A DNA stretch of 64,000 nucleotides from Cryptomeria japonica (Eukaryota; Streptophyta; Pinopsida; Cupressales; Cupressaceae), in contig NC_081407.1 in the NCBI RefSeq assembly GCF_030272615.1, positions 154,641,548-154,705,547 on the forward strand. Reading direction: 5' to 3'. The position numbers and the translations under genes are program-made. Shown piece by piece: positions 34,909 to 47,132 of the stretch; position 1 is the first letter of the stretch; every line of letters begins with the position of its first letter. The notes below the pieces were generated by a model. It was given only the letters and a program-made list of their open reading frames with translations, had not been told where the DNA came from and searched no databases.

Positions 34909-37020
34909 ATTGGATTCACCATTTTATGGTGGATGATTTTTTACAGTTCTTGTTGGTGTCATGTATGAGCTCTTAGATTCTATTTCTTATATCCTATGAG
35001 GTTTCTTTGACATCTTAGGTTTCATTGATAAGAGATTATTATCTTCAAGTGATTTTGAGATTTTGATATCTTGGAGCCATAGAAAACTCTTGCACTTCAT
35101 TATTTTTTGGCTATAATTTGGTTCCTCCTTCATCTATTTATTTGTTAGTATAGAGTACTTGGAAGAGATTTTTGAATTGGTAATGAGATGTAGTTTTCAT
35201 ATCATTGTATGCTTCTTGACATTGTGATAAAGGAGTTAGCCACATATTCTATGAGAATTTCTATAGGACTTGTTAAGGGTTTGATATTTTTATATATTTA
35301 GAATTACTCATGTAGTCGGGTTCCAAGAGGTATATGTGTTTTGTATTCAAGAGAGACATCTCTCCTGGATAGGTTACACTTTACTGCAATGAGTTTCTCT
35401 AGATGTTATCTATCATATTTCTATGTTTGTTGTTACCTTGGAAACCCTAATTGTAAGATGGTGGATACACAAGGACTTGTATACAAGTTTGGATTGTTAT
35501 TTTGATAGCATGAAGTTTTTCCTATAATGGTTTATTTATCTTGGCTCAAGATATGGTTGGATTGGATGAGCTAGTAACTTATTATGGTTGATATTCCAAC
35601 TAGTATGAGGCTAGCAATCAATTAAACTTTTTTTAATAAGTTAGATTTAGTGTTTGTTTTAATTTAGAATTTAGTGGTAGATGGTATGTTTCAATTTGGC
35701 ATGGTCATTATCCTATCAAAGGCTCATATGATGAAGGATTTTAGGAGTTATTTCTTTAATTTGATTAAATTCATTTATATTCTAGGTATCATGTTGGAGA
35801 GCAAAATAAGGTTGAAGAAACAAATTGTATATGATTGGTCAAGTGATACGTTTTCCTTGATTCTCTTCCTATAGATGTATTTATAATGTATGATGTCAAG
35901 TTTAATGTCAAATTCATACACAACTATTTATCCAACAATTATAATGTGCCTTTGACCTTATTTAATAATTAATTAAAAATAAAAAATAATATTATTCTGA
36001 TTTTTTAATGTAATAAACAAATAAAGTTATTGTTGGATAGACGATTCCATATAGCCTCACACAAACAGCAATATTCTAGACAATAACTTCACATCCCCAT
36101 ACAACTCCTAAATCCATTTTTTGTTTAAATTTAAGCAATTGGAGTGTACTCATGCACATTTTTAATTAAGGAAAAAAGATAAATTTGAATCTTTCCCTAT
36201 TTAATTGGAGCAACTATTACTTAAGACTTGAAAATAAGGGCAGGTCCTCATATTGTGCAGATAAATTATACATGAAAAATTTACATGCAGTGTAAAAAAC
36301 GATGAAAAGAAATTTGTGCAAGCATATGGCATAGTTTTCAACATGCAATTACTGCTTATTCTGAGTCCCTCTTTCTTTCCATTGCTTATTTTCAAGTTTT
36401 AAGCAGTGGATGCTCCACAAAAATAGAAAAAGATTCTATATTATATTTTTCCCACAATTTAAAAATTGCATGGGAACACTCTTATTCAATTCTAAGAGAT
36501 TTCCACAATCCATCATTTTTTGCTTGTTAACACTCTTATTTTTAAGCAGTGAATAGATTGAAGCAACCTCATGGGAACATGGGGTAAGCTTTGAAAAAAG
36601 GGAGAAGTGGGGGATGTGAGTGGGTGCAAGGAAATAAACAGCAACATAGTGAGAAAAATGACAAGTGGCTCCACAAATTTTTTCCTTCTTTTTTATTTGC
36701 TTTCAATTCCTTCTAGTAGATCCATAATTATTATTAATAATTTCATTAAAAAATAAGCTAAAGAGCTGTATAGGGATCGAAATGGCTATCCATGCCACAT
36801 AATTGAAGACTTCTTATCGATGAAGCGATGGTACAATGAACAAACTACAAAATATCCTCATAGATGTGAATATGAGAAATCAAAACTTCAATTATGTAGC
36901 ATCTAACCATATATACCATAAAGATCTATCGTAAAACAATATATTCAAAAAAAAAAATTTAATTATATCCATGAAACCAAAACGATATGGAACGTTGAAA
37001 CCGCAAACTACACCCCATTT
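34909..37020. other. Anonymous AT-rich DNA, no gene seen
   Basis: Short frames of low-complexity composition only. Confidence 0.5.
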
Positions 37021-37179
37021 CAAATCACTCAAGATTCAAAAAGAACCTTAACATCAAATTTACACAAACCCACACACAAAGCAGTATTCCAGACGACAAC
37101 AACAACAACAAGACTGTGACGTCAAACCGTGACGCAGCTTCGTCCAGTTTGTAAAAGCAAAAAAAAAAAAGTTTCTCTC

Positions 37180-37735
37180 TCCAATAAAACATCGTAGTTG
37201 GTGTCAGAAAATGTTCGACGGAAAAAGAGCGCCGTAAAATTCCTCGCATGGCGGCTCGGGCTGACGACAAACGTCGTCAGAACTCAGGAATATCTTTACC
37301 GGCGTGCCAATTGCGGCACATTATCTCTGACGCAGGCGTTAAAACGCCTGCAACTTCTCCCTCACCAACGTGCGATATGAATCTAATCGCCGCCAGATGT
37401 TTACAATTTGAGAAAGAGAGAGTGGGAAAGTTGATAGTTGTCCATCTGACAATGATTGAGAGCGCGTGAGAATATGGACGGCAGCTGTCGGCGTTATTGT
37501 CGGCGTCCAGCACGACATTCCGCCGCCTGTCAGATTGTGTTTCTTCTCACTTGGCAACTGTTTTCTGTTTATATTCGCATGCAACCTGCTCATGCTCATT
37601 CACATGCAAGAAATGCCGCCTTCATCATTACGTCCATTACTCCACTCATATCATCTCCTACGCCAACGGCGCTTTTCGGCCATCACATTGTAGTCAACAC
37701 TGCTACCTAGGCTCTCACCTCATAAAACGATAAGG
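37180..37735. other. GC- and CpG-rich island with hairpins, stop-poor
   Basis: Composition changes sharply from the AT-rich flanks: CpG is frequent and open frames of 60-86 codons overlap on both strands. None resembles a known protein. Three tight hairpins lie within 91 bp: CTGACGAC-AAAC-GTCGTCAG (37261-37280), GTGCC..GGCAC (37304-37319) and GCAGGCGTT-AA-AACGCCTGC (37332-37351). It may be a CpG-rich gene 5' end (a GTGAGG donor-like site follows at about 37735), a decayed gene, or foreign DNA. No function is assigned. Confidence 0.5.
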
Positions 37736-38404
37736 TGAGGTCAATTTTGGTTAAATCAATAGTTTTTTGTTTTTTTTTGTAATATCTTATTTCTGGTTAG
37801 GTTGGTTTTTTTTAATGGAGGTCCAGATTTTGTGAGCACAATAGTCCAGCAAGGACATGAAGTCTACAAGTACATTAGTCTAGTGAGGGCCTTCACAAAG
37901 TAGTTTTTGCCACCCGAGGCACGATCCCGACCTCATCCATTATGATGTTAGAGCCTTGCACTCAGCAAGAGTTGATCCCTAGTTAGGTTCTTTTTGAATC
38001 ATTAAATTATCTTTATTTTTATTGTGTATGAAAACGATTGGATTATATAGATGACAACATCTCTTTATGATAGTATTGCCTGGACTGTGGTTTGTCGCAG
38101 GCATAAGGAGAAGTCTTCCCCCCTCCCCCAAACTCCATTTTGTCAAGGATTGGGAGCTGTTGCCCCTCCTTGAGTTAGGTTTGGGTTGTTGGTTTGACAG
38201 GTCTTTCTTTTCTCCTATCTGATTGTTTGTTAGTTTATGTGGAAGTGTTGTTATAGCTTGTCTTTGTTTTGTTCTTTGTAGCTTGCGATTAAAGTGTTGT
38301 TAATGTGTGGCTATTGGTTTTTTGGTTGTCTTTATGCCCTTTGGGTTGTTGTATTTGGGGATAGCACCCCTGTTTTGTTGCTTTTAATATCAAAAAAAAA
38401 AAAA
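37724..38404 (+). mobile_element. Poly(A)-ended retroposon (SINE or 5'-truncated LINE)
   Basis: The 3' end reads GATAGCACCCCTG, then TTTTAATATC and a 13 A tail ending at 38404, typical of the 3' ends of plant LINE-mobilised elements. TCACCTC occurs just before (37717-37723) and just after (38405-38411), a possible 7 bp target duplication. No reading frame is present. Confidence 0.5.
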
Positions 38405-38416
38405 TCACCTCTTTAT

Positions 38417-39105
38417 GGAGTAGATTATAATAATCTTTGTAAACATAGACATCAATACATCTCTATCTATATGTAGTAGATTATAACAACATGAGTTAGC
38501 ATAGTTGTCGACATCTCTATCTCTATTTAGCTAAGTAAGCATGCATCTAAACCAAAAATTGTGGTAGATTATAAATGTGAGTAAGCATAGATGTCGACAC
38601 ATCTATATCTTTGTGTAGTAAATTATAACAATAAGAGTTAGCATAGTTTTGGCATCTCTATCTTTATATAGCAAAATATAACAATTTGAATAAGCATACA
38701 TCTAAACCAAAAAGTATCATTTGTTTAAGCAGCCATGTATAGGAAGATCATCTTTATTTTTATGTAGTAGATTATAACAATATGAGTAAGCATGGATGTC
38801 AACACATTTCTATCTTTATGTAGTAGATTATAACAATCTAAGTTAGCATAGTTTTCATAGATGTCAGCACATCTTCACCTTTATGTAGTATATTATAACA
38901 ATTTGAGTTGGCATAGTTGGTTAGCATATTTCTATATTTACGCAATAGACTATAACAATCCGAGTTAGCATAGTTTTCATAGATGTCAAACACGTCTCTA
39001 TCTTTATGTGGTATATTATAACTACTTGAGTTAGCATAGTTGTCAGCAACTCTATCTTTATAAAGTAGATTGGAACAATCTAAGTAAGCATAAGTCCAAA
39101 CCAAA
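38417..39105. repeat. Minisatellite, ~11 units of 54-96 bp
   Basis: Units start TAGATTATAACAAT (variants at about 38422, 38477, 38564, 38620, 38673, 38768, 38824, 38889, 38947, 39011, 39066), followed by GAGTTAGCATAG and CATCTCTATCTTTATGTAG. Unit length varies because some copies carry an extra AGCATACATCTAAACCAAAA block. The minus-strand frame 38838-39104 simply translates the repeat. Confidence 0.85.
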
Positions 39106-39658
39106 ATTCATACTTTGACTAACCAACCACATAGGAAGACCCCATTTGTCAAAGATGCCAAGGTGTCTGACATCGATTGAATGTGCTTCTGAGGTTTTGA
39201 AGCTTTGTGGATGGTTTTTTATCACATACAATCATTCTCGCTAATTATGTTGAACCAATTGAGTTACAACATTTTAACTGTATTTATTTTCTCGATTTAG
39301 ATATCAGGCTTTAGCTTTCAATATAAGGAGGTTGTTTATCCATATGTTATAAATTCTTAAAATATTTTTCAAAAAAAATTGTATGTGTGTACGTTTATAT
39401 ATCTAATGTATGTATAGCTTTGGATTTGATGAAGGGATATTTCACCCTACAGCAACAACATAACAATCAAGGAAACGCAAGAGAAAATAATTTTTTTTAT
39501 TACTCCAAAGGAATAAAGAAATACAATATTCCAAACTCTACAAAATATTAGCCAATTTGGCTTTACAAATATATTCAAGCTTAGAGTTGCGAGACTTACT
39601 ACTTATGCTTTGCATTGAAGGACTCAACTCTCAATGCCTAAACTTCTATCCTAAGCCC

Positions 39659-39668
39659 CTATTTATAG
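39659..39668 (-). promoter_or_regulatory. Minus-strand TATA box, LTR-like
   Basis: CTATAAATAG on the minus strand, followed by GGGGCTTAGGATAGAAG and, about 180 bp on, AATAAAAAAAATT. This looks like the promoter and R region of an LTR read leftwards (39430-39860). Confidence 0.4.
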
Positions 39669-39851
39669 TGCTCTTATGCCTCTTGAAATTCGCATGCCCC
39701 TTGTAGGACATCAACACATGGCATCAGAAGTTTCCCCATTTATTTTTCTTCATGATTCTAGCTAAGAAAAGACTAAATTTTAAATTTTATTATGTTTGAT
39801 ACTATACTTTATAAAATTGTTATACTAAAATCATCAAGGACAATGATTCTT

Positions 39852-41253
39852 AAGGGGGGAAGTATGTCAAATCCCCAAATTTTACATAGTATTTCATTCC
39901 AATTATGGAAAATTTACTTTTAACTACCACAGTAAATGGTTAGTGAATTGCTATGAATGTAAACATATGTTTGTTAACAACAAAATGAGATGTCGATTTA
40001 AATTCTATTATACTCTTGAATTTGCAATGGCATAGTTTTGAAATGCTTATTGAAAGTATATTTGATTATGCATGATGAATTTTACTTATCTAACCCTAAA
40101 AATAAATATGATCTAATCGCATGTTTGAATTGACCAAGTGCTAACCAGGAGAAGAGGTCATTAAGCAAACATCACCAAAAGAACGGGGAGAGTATCATTT
40201 GGGAGAGGAATATAGATGAGTGGGAATTGTGTCAATGCCATCTCGAGTCTTTGATGCACTAAACTGCTAGTGAGTTCGAGTAAGTACTTTGGTCTTTAGT
40301 TTTGGGTCTTTATCCTTGTTTTGGTTTAAGTCATCATAAAACCCTAATGTCGGTCTAGTGTTGAGTCAGAGTGCGTAGACTTGAGATCGTCATTGTTAGT
40401 TTGATCATTTCATCAACTGGTCATATCTATTATAAGAGTGAATACGTCTATATACATGCGTAAAATAAATGCAATTATACTTATGTGTATATGTATTTAT
40501 GAACGTGTTAGTTCTTTTCAAACAAATATATAGACATGATACATACATACATACGTAAAAAAACGTAAATGTATGCATGTTTATTTATGTTTTTCTTATG
40601 TAATTATGAGTAAGCATTTAATAACATAAACTATTGGTTTGCTTATTAAATTTATTGTTTATTTTACATGTATATAAATTTATAAATATACATATATTTC
40701 TTCTTATCATTAAATAAAATAAATAAATATCAAACATTATGTGTATCAAGTTTTTGTGTATGGGATATTTAATGAGTCAACAACCACATGGTGGGACATA
40801 CTAACTACCACTTAGTGGTGGGGTGTGATGGCCAAGGCCCACACTCGCCACGTGTGAGTGAGTGTTTAGCGCCAACTTTTGAGTAGGGTTTTTAACGAAA
40901 GGTAAGAAAATAGTATGGGGGGAGGTGCATGGTAAAAGAAAATACCACCATCGCTGGTGCCCTATCCAATGGATAAACCCACACACCCTATTCAATCAGA
41001 AAAAGATTAAACTCAAGTAAACTCAAGTAATATGTTTTTTTTATATAGTATATCAACCCCATAATATGGTTAAATAGTCAAGTTTGTTAATAAAATAATT
41101 TGAGGGAATTTATTTAATATTTTTTATTTTGTTTTTAATGAGATAACCAATTTATGGTTGATAGATGATTATGAGGATTAAATCACCCTCATTTTTAGAG
41201 GAAAAAGAGGATTTTGAAAAGAGGATTTTCCTCACTTGAGAGGCTATAAATAG
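39852..41253 (+). repeat. Polypurine tract and 3' LTR start, with TATA box
   Basis: GATTCTTAAGGGGGGAAG (PPT core 39852-39862) is followed by TATGTCAAATCCCC, the usual boundary between gypsy internal DNA and the 3' LTR, giving an LTR start near 39865. CTATAAATAG at 41244-41253 fits a promoter within a long LTR. The 3' end was not determined, and no second LTR is in the window. Confidence 0.45.
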
Positions 41254-43624
41254 AATAACCTTGGTCTTTTTAAGGGACTTTTGGGGGAAAAATTTATCAC
41301 TGTGTATTTGCAAAAGAATTGTTTTGTTCTTAGGAAGTCTTGGGAGGGAGAAGATTTCCCTTTTTTCTTTTAGAGGCAAAGTTAGGAGAGAGTTTTCTTC
41401 ATGTTTATATTGTGGATTAAGGCGTGGATAAGCTTAAAGTGGAGATTTTGAGGAGGGACTCTAAGCCTCACGTTCTTCTTTCCCTTGTCAACCTCCAAAG
41501 CACTCAGACACGTTCCAATCTTTTTCTTGTTAGCTTCTTTTCTTATACTTGTAATGTCCTTTTTGGAAATGCGAGATTAGATGTGTTTTTATGTAATGTT
41601 CAAGATGAGAAAGCAAGTGATATAGTTTAAGAAGAAGAAATGGGAATTGGTGTGTTTTCTATATTGTCCTTGTGATTCTCTTTGAATTGTCATTATTGAA
41701 ATGAAATTGCATTTTATATCTGTATGAGTATAATCGATAGGTAGTCGAAGATGGAGTTATTTGTATTATTGTAATACATGGGTATATTAAGGTGCAAAAG
41801 TATCTATATGAGTAAATAAATTATGACAATATTTATGTTCTTAGTATTGGCAAGAGAATGTCATTTGATGAACTAGGTACTCCAGTAAGACCAATGGGTC
41901 ATAGAATCCAGCCATGGATTATATTATATTTTTGTAGGTTTTATAATTTGTGCAAGGTGAGAAAAACCTTAAACGAACTTAAGATGGACTAAGGGTAGTG
42001 AGTCTATACTTCCAAGTTGTGATTGCAAAGGGAAAGTCCATACCATTAAGTGTTCATGTAAGCAAGTACTTTTTATGTTTTTGGTCTTGCGATATTTACT
42101 TACCAAACCCTAGGAAGAGAGTAGTCTCCAAATCGAGTAAGAGGTGAGACTTTTTATGAAATATTAAAACTTTTTCCAAAGTGTGGTATTAGTCACTGCA
42201 TATGACAAGTTAGTTCACAAGTGTAGCCAGAACATAGATCACCTAGAATGACCCTACTTAGTTAGAAGATAGTCTACAGTATGGTCGGATTGAGATATGT
42301 GGCACATGACACCAGTACTCAAATAGAATCACATAGGTCCCCTTGTCTATACTCCTCGTGAAGGGTATGGCCACTTCTAGTAGGAAGATGTACAGGAGAT
42401 CGTTCATCTATGGTTGGAGGTATAGCACCTGGATGATGCTCTCCCTCCTATAGTTGACTAATCGGGGCTTGTGAGACATATACAGTATTATTTTCCTAAA
42501 AGTTAGGTTTTCAATGTTGTTACAACCTCACACCCATTACTAGTTACAATCCCCAAATAAATGAATAAATAGAGATAGTGAACAAATGGGTTGAAGGATA
42601 TCTTGGGAACTATGCTTGTAATTCTAGACACCTAAAATCGACCATGACAATTCAGTTGACTTACCTACGTTATTTGTATATTCACACTATCCTTATTACT
42701 TAAATAATTTGTTATTTAATTATTTTTTCTAATTCTTCTACTTTCCTAAATTCTAACCTAGGATAATTTATTTATTTTAATTACCTATCCTATCCTATCT
42801 TTACCCCCTCCACCTATTAAATAAAATATTTTTTCTTAAATTATTTAATATGATTCCCAAACCATTTTCTTCCCATTATGAATTTATTTAAATTCATTAA
42901 ATTCCCTTATTTTTCTTTCTCCCTGTCAAATCCTTCATTACCCCCACTTGCCTCCAATCCTAAGCCTAATTTCTTACCAAATCCAATCTTAAGTAGTTGC
43001 ACATGAGGGATCAACCCATGCCATAAATGGCCACCCGCTTTGTTGTCTAAGCCTTAAAGGTTTTCTCCTTTTGGAAAGGAAGCCAACTTTGGCTCTTTCC
43101 CAAAAGTACTTCTAAATGAATTAAATTTTACTTATCCTTTTACCCCATGCCTTTGGAGTGTGGGGACAGGAAATGTTATCATTATGGCAAGATCTTCCCA
43201 TATTCTAAAGGTACCTTGCAAGGTACCAATACCATCTTAACTCCTTCAATGGTGACACTTGTCACCATCTTGTGAGTTGAGAGATCCCCTCTCTTCTCCA
43301 TCGTTGATCCTCATGATCAAATCCTAGCCCTTCATTCATCTCTCCTCTCCTCATATTACCAGAGCACAACCATTTTTTCAATCATCTTGCGTCCAAATCA
43401 AATGGGTATTCTTATGTTATTAAGTTTTCATGACAACATATTGAATTCAAACATTTTGGACAAACATACATAATGAGGAGCAAATCATACTTTGTTTCCA
43501 ATCGAGTCCGCTATAATTTGATCTTTCTTTTGCCTACACTTGAGTGTTATTGAGTTTTGTTTTTTGAGTTGTTTTTTTGTTAATTTCACTCTTTTTCATA
43601 ACACTTTACCTTGCACACAATAAT
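41254..43624. other. Anonymous, LTR-like DNA
   Basis: No gene is supported. The 41424-41630 frame (68 codons) follows the TATA box at 41244 but matches nothing recognised and is probably LTR leader. 42500-42980 is pyrimidine- and AT-rich. Confidence 0.35.
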
Positions 43625-44293
43625 CAGCAAACAACTTGGGTCAGATGGTTGCATCTTGGAGAATATTGTTACAACACTTCCTGCATATATCAATAAACAA
43701 GGCATTATATGGATAGATGCTTTAACTTTGGATAATTTGATTTGGTCATATAGTAGAGTTTCTAAGCAACGATAAGATATCTTGAGGAAGTTAAAAAATA
43801 ATTTGCATTAAGCTCACAATCAATAGAAGGTTTATGCTAGTAGGAAGTGATCATATAGAGTATCTAAAGAAGGAGATGGTATATTTGAGGTTAAAACCAT
43901 ATTAGCATTTTTTAATGAATAAAAGTGAGAAGGAAAAACTCAAGCCAAGTTCTATGGACCTTACAAGATCACCTAGAAACTAGGTGAAGTCGCTTATGAA
44001 TTGGAATTGGAGAAGGATCCACAATGTCTTATGTGTCTCATGTCTTAAGAAAACAATAGGTTATTTTCTCCAATATATTTCCACCTTTGAATGATAAGGG
44101 AAGACTACTTCTTGCCCCCGAAGTTGTGCGTGATTCCAAGAAAAGAAAATTCAGAAACAAGAGCATAATTGAGTATTCGATGAAGTGGAAAGATCTTCTC
44201 GTTGAAGATGCTACTTGGGAAGGTTTAGAGATTCTAGAACATCTAAATTGGCAATTCTTAATTGCAATCAATTTGGACATGAGGAACTTGTAA
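43625..44293 (+). pseudogene. Chromovirus integrase tail and chromodomain relic
   Basis: A degraded plus-strand polyprotein C-terminus. From 43630 fragments match the end of gypsy integrase (KQLGSDG, then DILRKLKNNL). From about 43880 MVYLRLKPY, KLKPSSM/FYGPYKI and LGEVAYELELEKDPQ in alternating frames match the conserved GPY/F region. The open frame 44087-44293 is a chromodomain, with IIEYSMKWKDLLVEDATWEG and LEILEHL. Chromodomains direct chromovirus integration to particular chromatin. At least six stops or frameshifts separate the pieces, and the reverse transcriptase and RNase H upstream are absent. A 3' LTR may start near TGTAATGTTCC at 44290, but this is not proven. Confidence 0.75.
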
Positions 44294-45466
44294 TGTTCCA
44301 AATCAGAGGTAATTGTTACGTTATTGCACTTAAGTCATTTCCTATATTTTTAGTGAGCTAAAATATTGAAATCAGAAAATATGTTAGTTAATACTTTTAT
44401 GATCCCATTTAAATTTAAGTATTTGTTGGATTATGGACCATTTAATATCTTGGGCACGGATTTTTCTTCTAAGACAATTTGAATGCATTCTTTTATAACA
44501 GCAATCTCGTGAGTTATTTCAATGCATGTTTCCAAGCACCAAGTGGCAATAGGTGTAAGAGGGAGTTCCAAGCAATGGAAAATTGGTCATTTCCTACCGA
44601 TTGAGGCATGGGTTTTCTTGGGCACCTATGTAGGAGCTTGTTTTCTAATTATTCCTGGATGGAGACTAATTCAAGATCTTTTGTCAATTTCATTTCTCTT
44701 GAAGGTTGTTTGAGCACCTCTATTTAGCAGTCTTTCTTCCATAGATGAAAACCTAAAGAGGAATATCAGCTCGTGGACAAAACCCCATGGATTGTGAGGA
44801 TAATAGAACGAAATCTCTATGATTATAGAGGCAATTTCACTCAGAAGTCGCACATGAGCTTCAAGGACCAAAATTTCAGCTTCATTTTGTGAGTTTTAGG
44901 TTTGTAGTTGTGAGTTTCCAATTCATTGTTGCTCTTTGTTGTGCATTTACAGAGGATTCCAAATCTCAAATATTTTCCATTCGGTTGTATCATCCGATGG
45001 AATAATCAATAGTAGTTTTGGTGGTATTTTCAAGTACTCCTTATAGAGGAAACTGCCCATTTTAGTATATAATTGTGTGATAATCATTTTCTAAATTTGT
45101 GCGAAAGTTTCCCTGATGATAGTATTTAATGCTACAAACTTAATGGAAGTCATATTATACGAGCTATTAAATACTTGCCTCTTTTGGTGCATTTTGGTGA
45201 AAACGAGTGGATGGAGGGTTTCTAAAGCATGTGACCACTCAATACAGTCTTGTTCTCAGAGTTTACAAAATTGGTTATTTGATGTGCCAATCAATGTGAT
45301 GAATGAAATTTGGTACACATGATATAGTACAAAATTGGGTCATGCCATTACTATCATTATATGATATTTTTTCCAAACTTATGATTGGGGAGGGTTTTCC
45401 TTTACATGTGTACAAAAAATTTCAATCTTAAAGCTTACTGGCATAAGGAAAAATCAAGATTTTTAG
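44294..45466. other. Presumed LTR or anonymous DNA
   Basis: Lies directly after the chromodomain relic, where a 3' LTR is expected, but no partner copy confirms it. No gene is seen. Confidence 0.3.
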
Positions 45467-45471
45467 AGAAT

Positions 45472-46449
45472 TGTAATGCCTTCTATGGGGAGTTTACCAA
45501 TTTCCCAATAATCAAACTCATTACTTAATATTATCATGCCTTAAATTAATCTATTAAACTAGATAACCATATTTATCCATAGTACAATTGATAGTGGTTA
45601 TATTCAAGCCCCAATTCTTACTTCCTTTCTAATCCTCAACCTTGGATGGGGATTTACTTGTATAGGGCATGATGACCTCACCTCCATAATTGAGCCCAGG
45701 TTTCAAGAACATCCATCCAGACCACCCTTGGGGCTCATCTAATTTGGGATGGATTTACTTTGCCTCTCCCTAACAACACTACATCTCTCCTTATGGGGGG
45801 TAATTGAAATGATTAAGTAATTGGGTTGTGAGTATGCTAACTTCTCATGTATTATGAATACATGTGAAATCATGATTTCCATACATATTGCAATCTATAT
45901 TAATATTACTATTAAATTTTGCATAAGAACATTATCAAGCTTCATATATTAAGCATATATATTAAGCACACCCCCATGCATACCACCAAGAAGAAGGATG
46001 TTAATGCTTGTAACTTAATAATAGCTCAGATCTAATCTGATCAATGATGATGTCCTTGGATGCTTTTGATTCCTTTCCTTTATATCTCTCAATGTGAGGG
46101 AGAGGTAGCACATCATCATCATGTATGCTCTTTCGCAAGATACACGCCCTTTCACAATTAGCACCCTTTGAAAGAGTGCAACCCTTTAAATCAGATCTGC
46201 ACTCCTGATTCCCAAATTATCCCCCCTTCAAATAAGTTCTCTTCTTTGTTTTATACCTCAAATTTGGTTGGGGCGGGGTGGGCGTGGGGGTCACACCTTG
46301 TCATTTCATGCCTTTTGACCATTCATTAACTTTAATCAAATTTTAATTATATTCTTTTATATTTTAATTTAGTTTTTATATTTATTCTTTTGTATTTTAC
46401 TTTTGTTATTATCATTTATTAAATTATATTTCAAAGTGGTGACATTACA
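45472..46449 (-). repeat. 3' LTR of the non-autonomous element
   Basis: 978 bp. It holds a G-run insertion at 46270-46290 and a longer AT-rich segment near 46320-46430 that are absent from the other LTR. Confidence 0.9.
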
Positions 46450-46465
46450 ATCCGCCCCACCTAAG
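46450..46465 (-). promoter_or_regulatory. Polypurine tract
   Basis: The minus strand reads AGGTGGGGCGGAT directly before the 3' LTR. Confidence 0.75.
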
Positions 46466-47118
46466 AATGCTTGTCCTCAAGCAATGATCATGGAGTGTTC
46501 AAATTGTTCTCCATCACCTTTTTCTTCTCTTGAAACACCTTTTATAAAATCTTCAGTTTAGTTCAAATTTCCTTGTACCATTTATCTTCTTTAATGTTTA
46601 CTCATTAATTACATTTCACATACTCTTGAAGAATCTTCTTTTATATCTGCATTACACTCCTTTAATAAAGTTGTAGTCTAAGAATATGAACTCACTATTT
46701 ACATTTTTCTTCCATATGTAATTGTTGTAAGTTGGTCATGTTACCATCTTTAACAATGTTAATCCAATATCCTTCTACCACTAATCATGTCTTAATATGG
46801 GGTCACTTATCTTCCATATTAAATCAATGTAGACCATCATAAAAAGATTCTCAATATGAAATGGCTTTGCAAACACCAATGTAATAAACATGTTGGAAAC
46901 ACATCAAGTATGAACCAAACACAAAGCATACACATGAAAACATGAAGTATATACATGGATTTATGCAAACATGAAGCCTACACATAAAAACACGAAGCAT
47001 ACACATGAATATATGCAAACATGCAGCATACATGTGAATACATGTATTGTTAAGATTCTTCTTAGTGACTAGAATGATTCATTGATTCATCTTTTCGCTG
47101 CAAGATAGCAAGATCAAG

Positions 47119-47132
47119 GCTTTGATACCAAT
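47119..47132 (-). promoter_or_regulatory. Primer-binding site (initiator tRNA-Met type)
   Basis: The minus strand reads TGGTATCAAAGCC two bases after the 5' LTR end, one change from TGGTATCAGAGC. Confidence 0.85.

Noticed and set aside
37456-37733. Three overlapping plus-strand frames in the GC-rich island as a gene
   Set aside because: No frame stands out, none has a recognisable domain, and the opposite strand is equally open.
38838-39104. Minus-strand frame of 88 codons with repeated YANS units
   Set aside because: A direct translation of the minisatellite.
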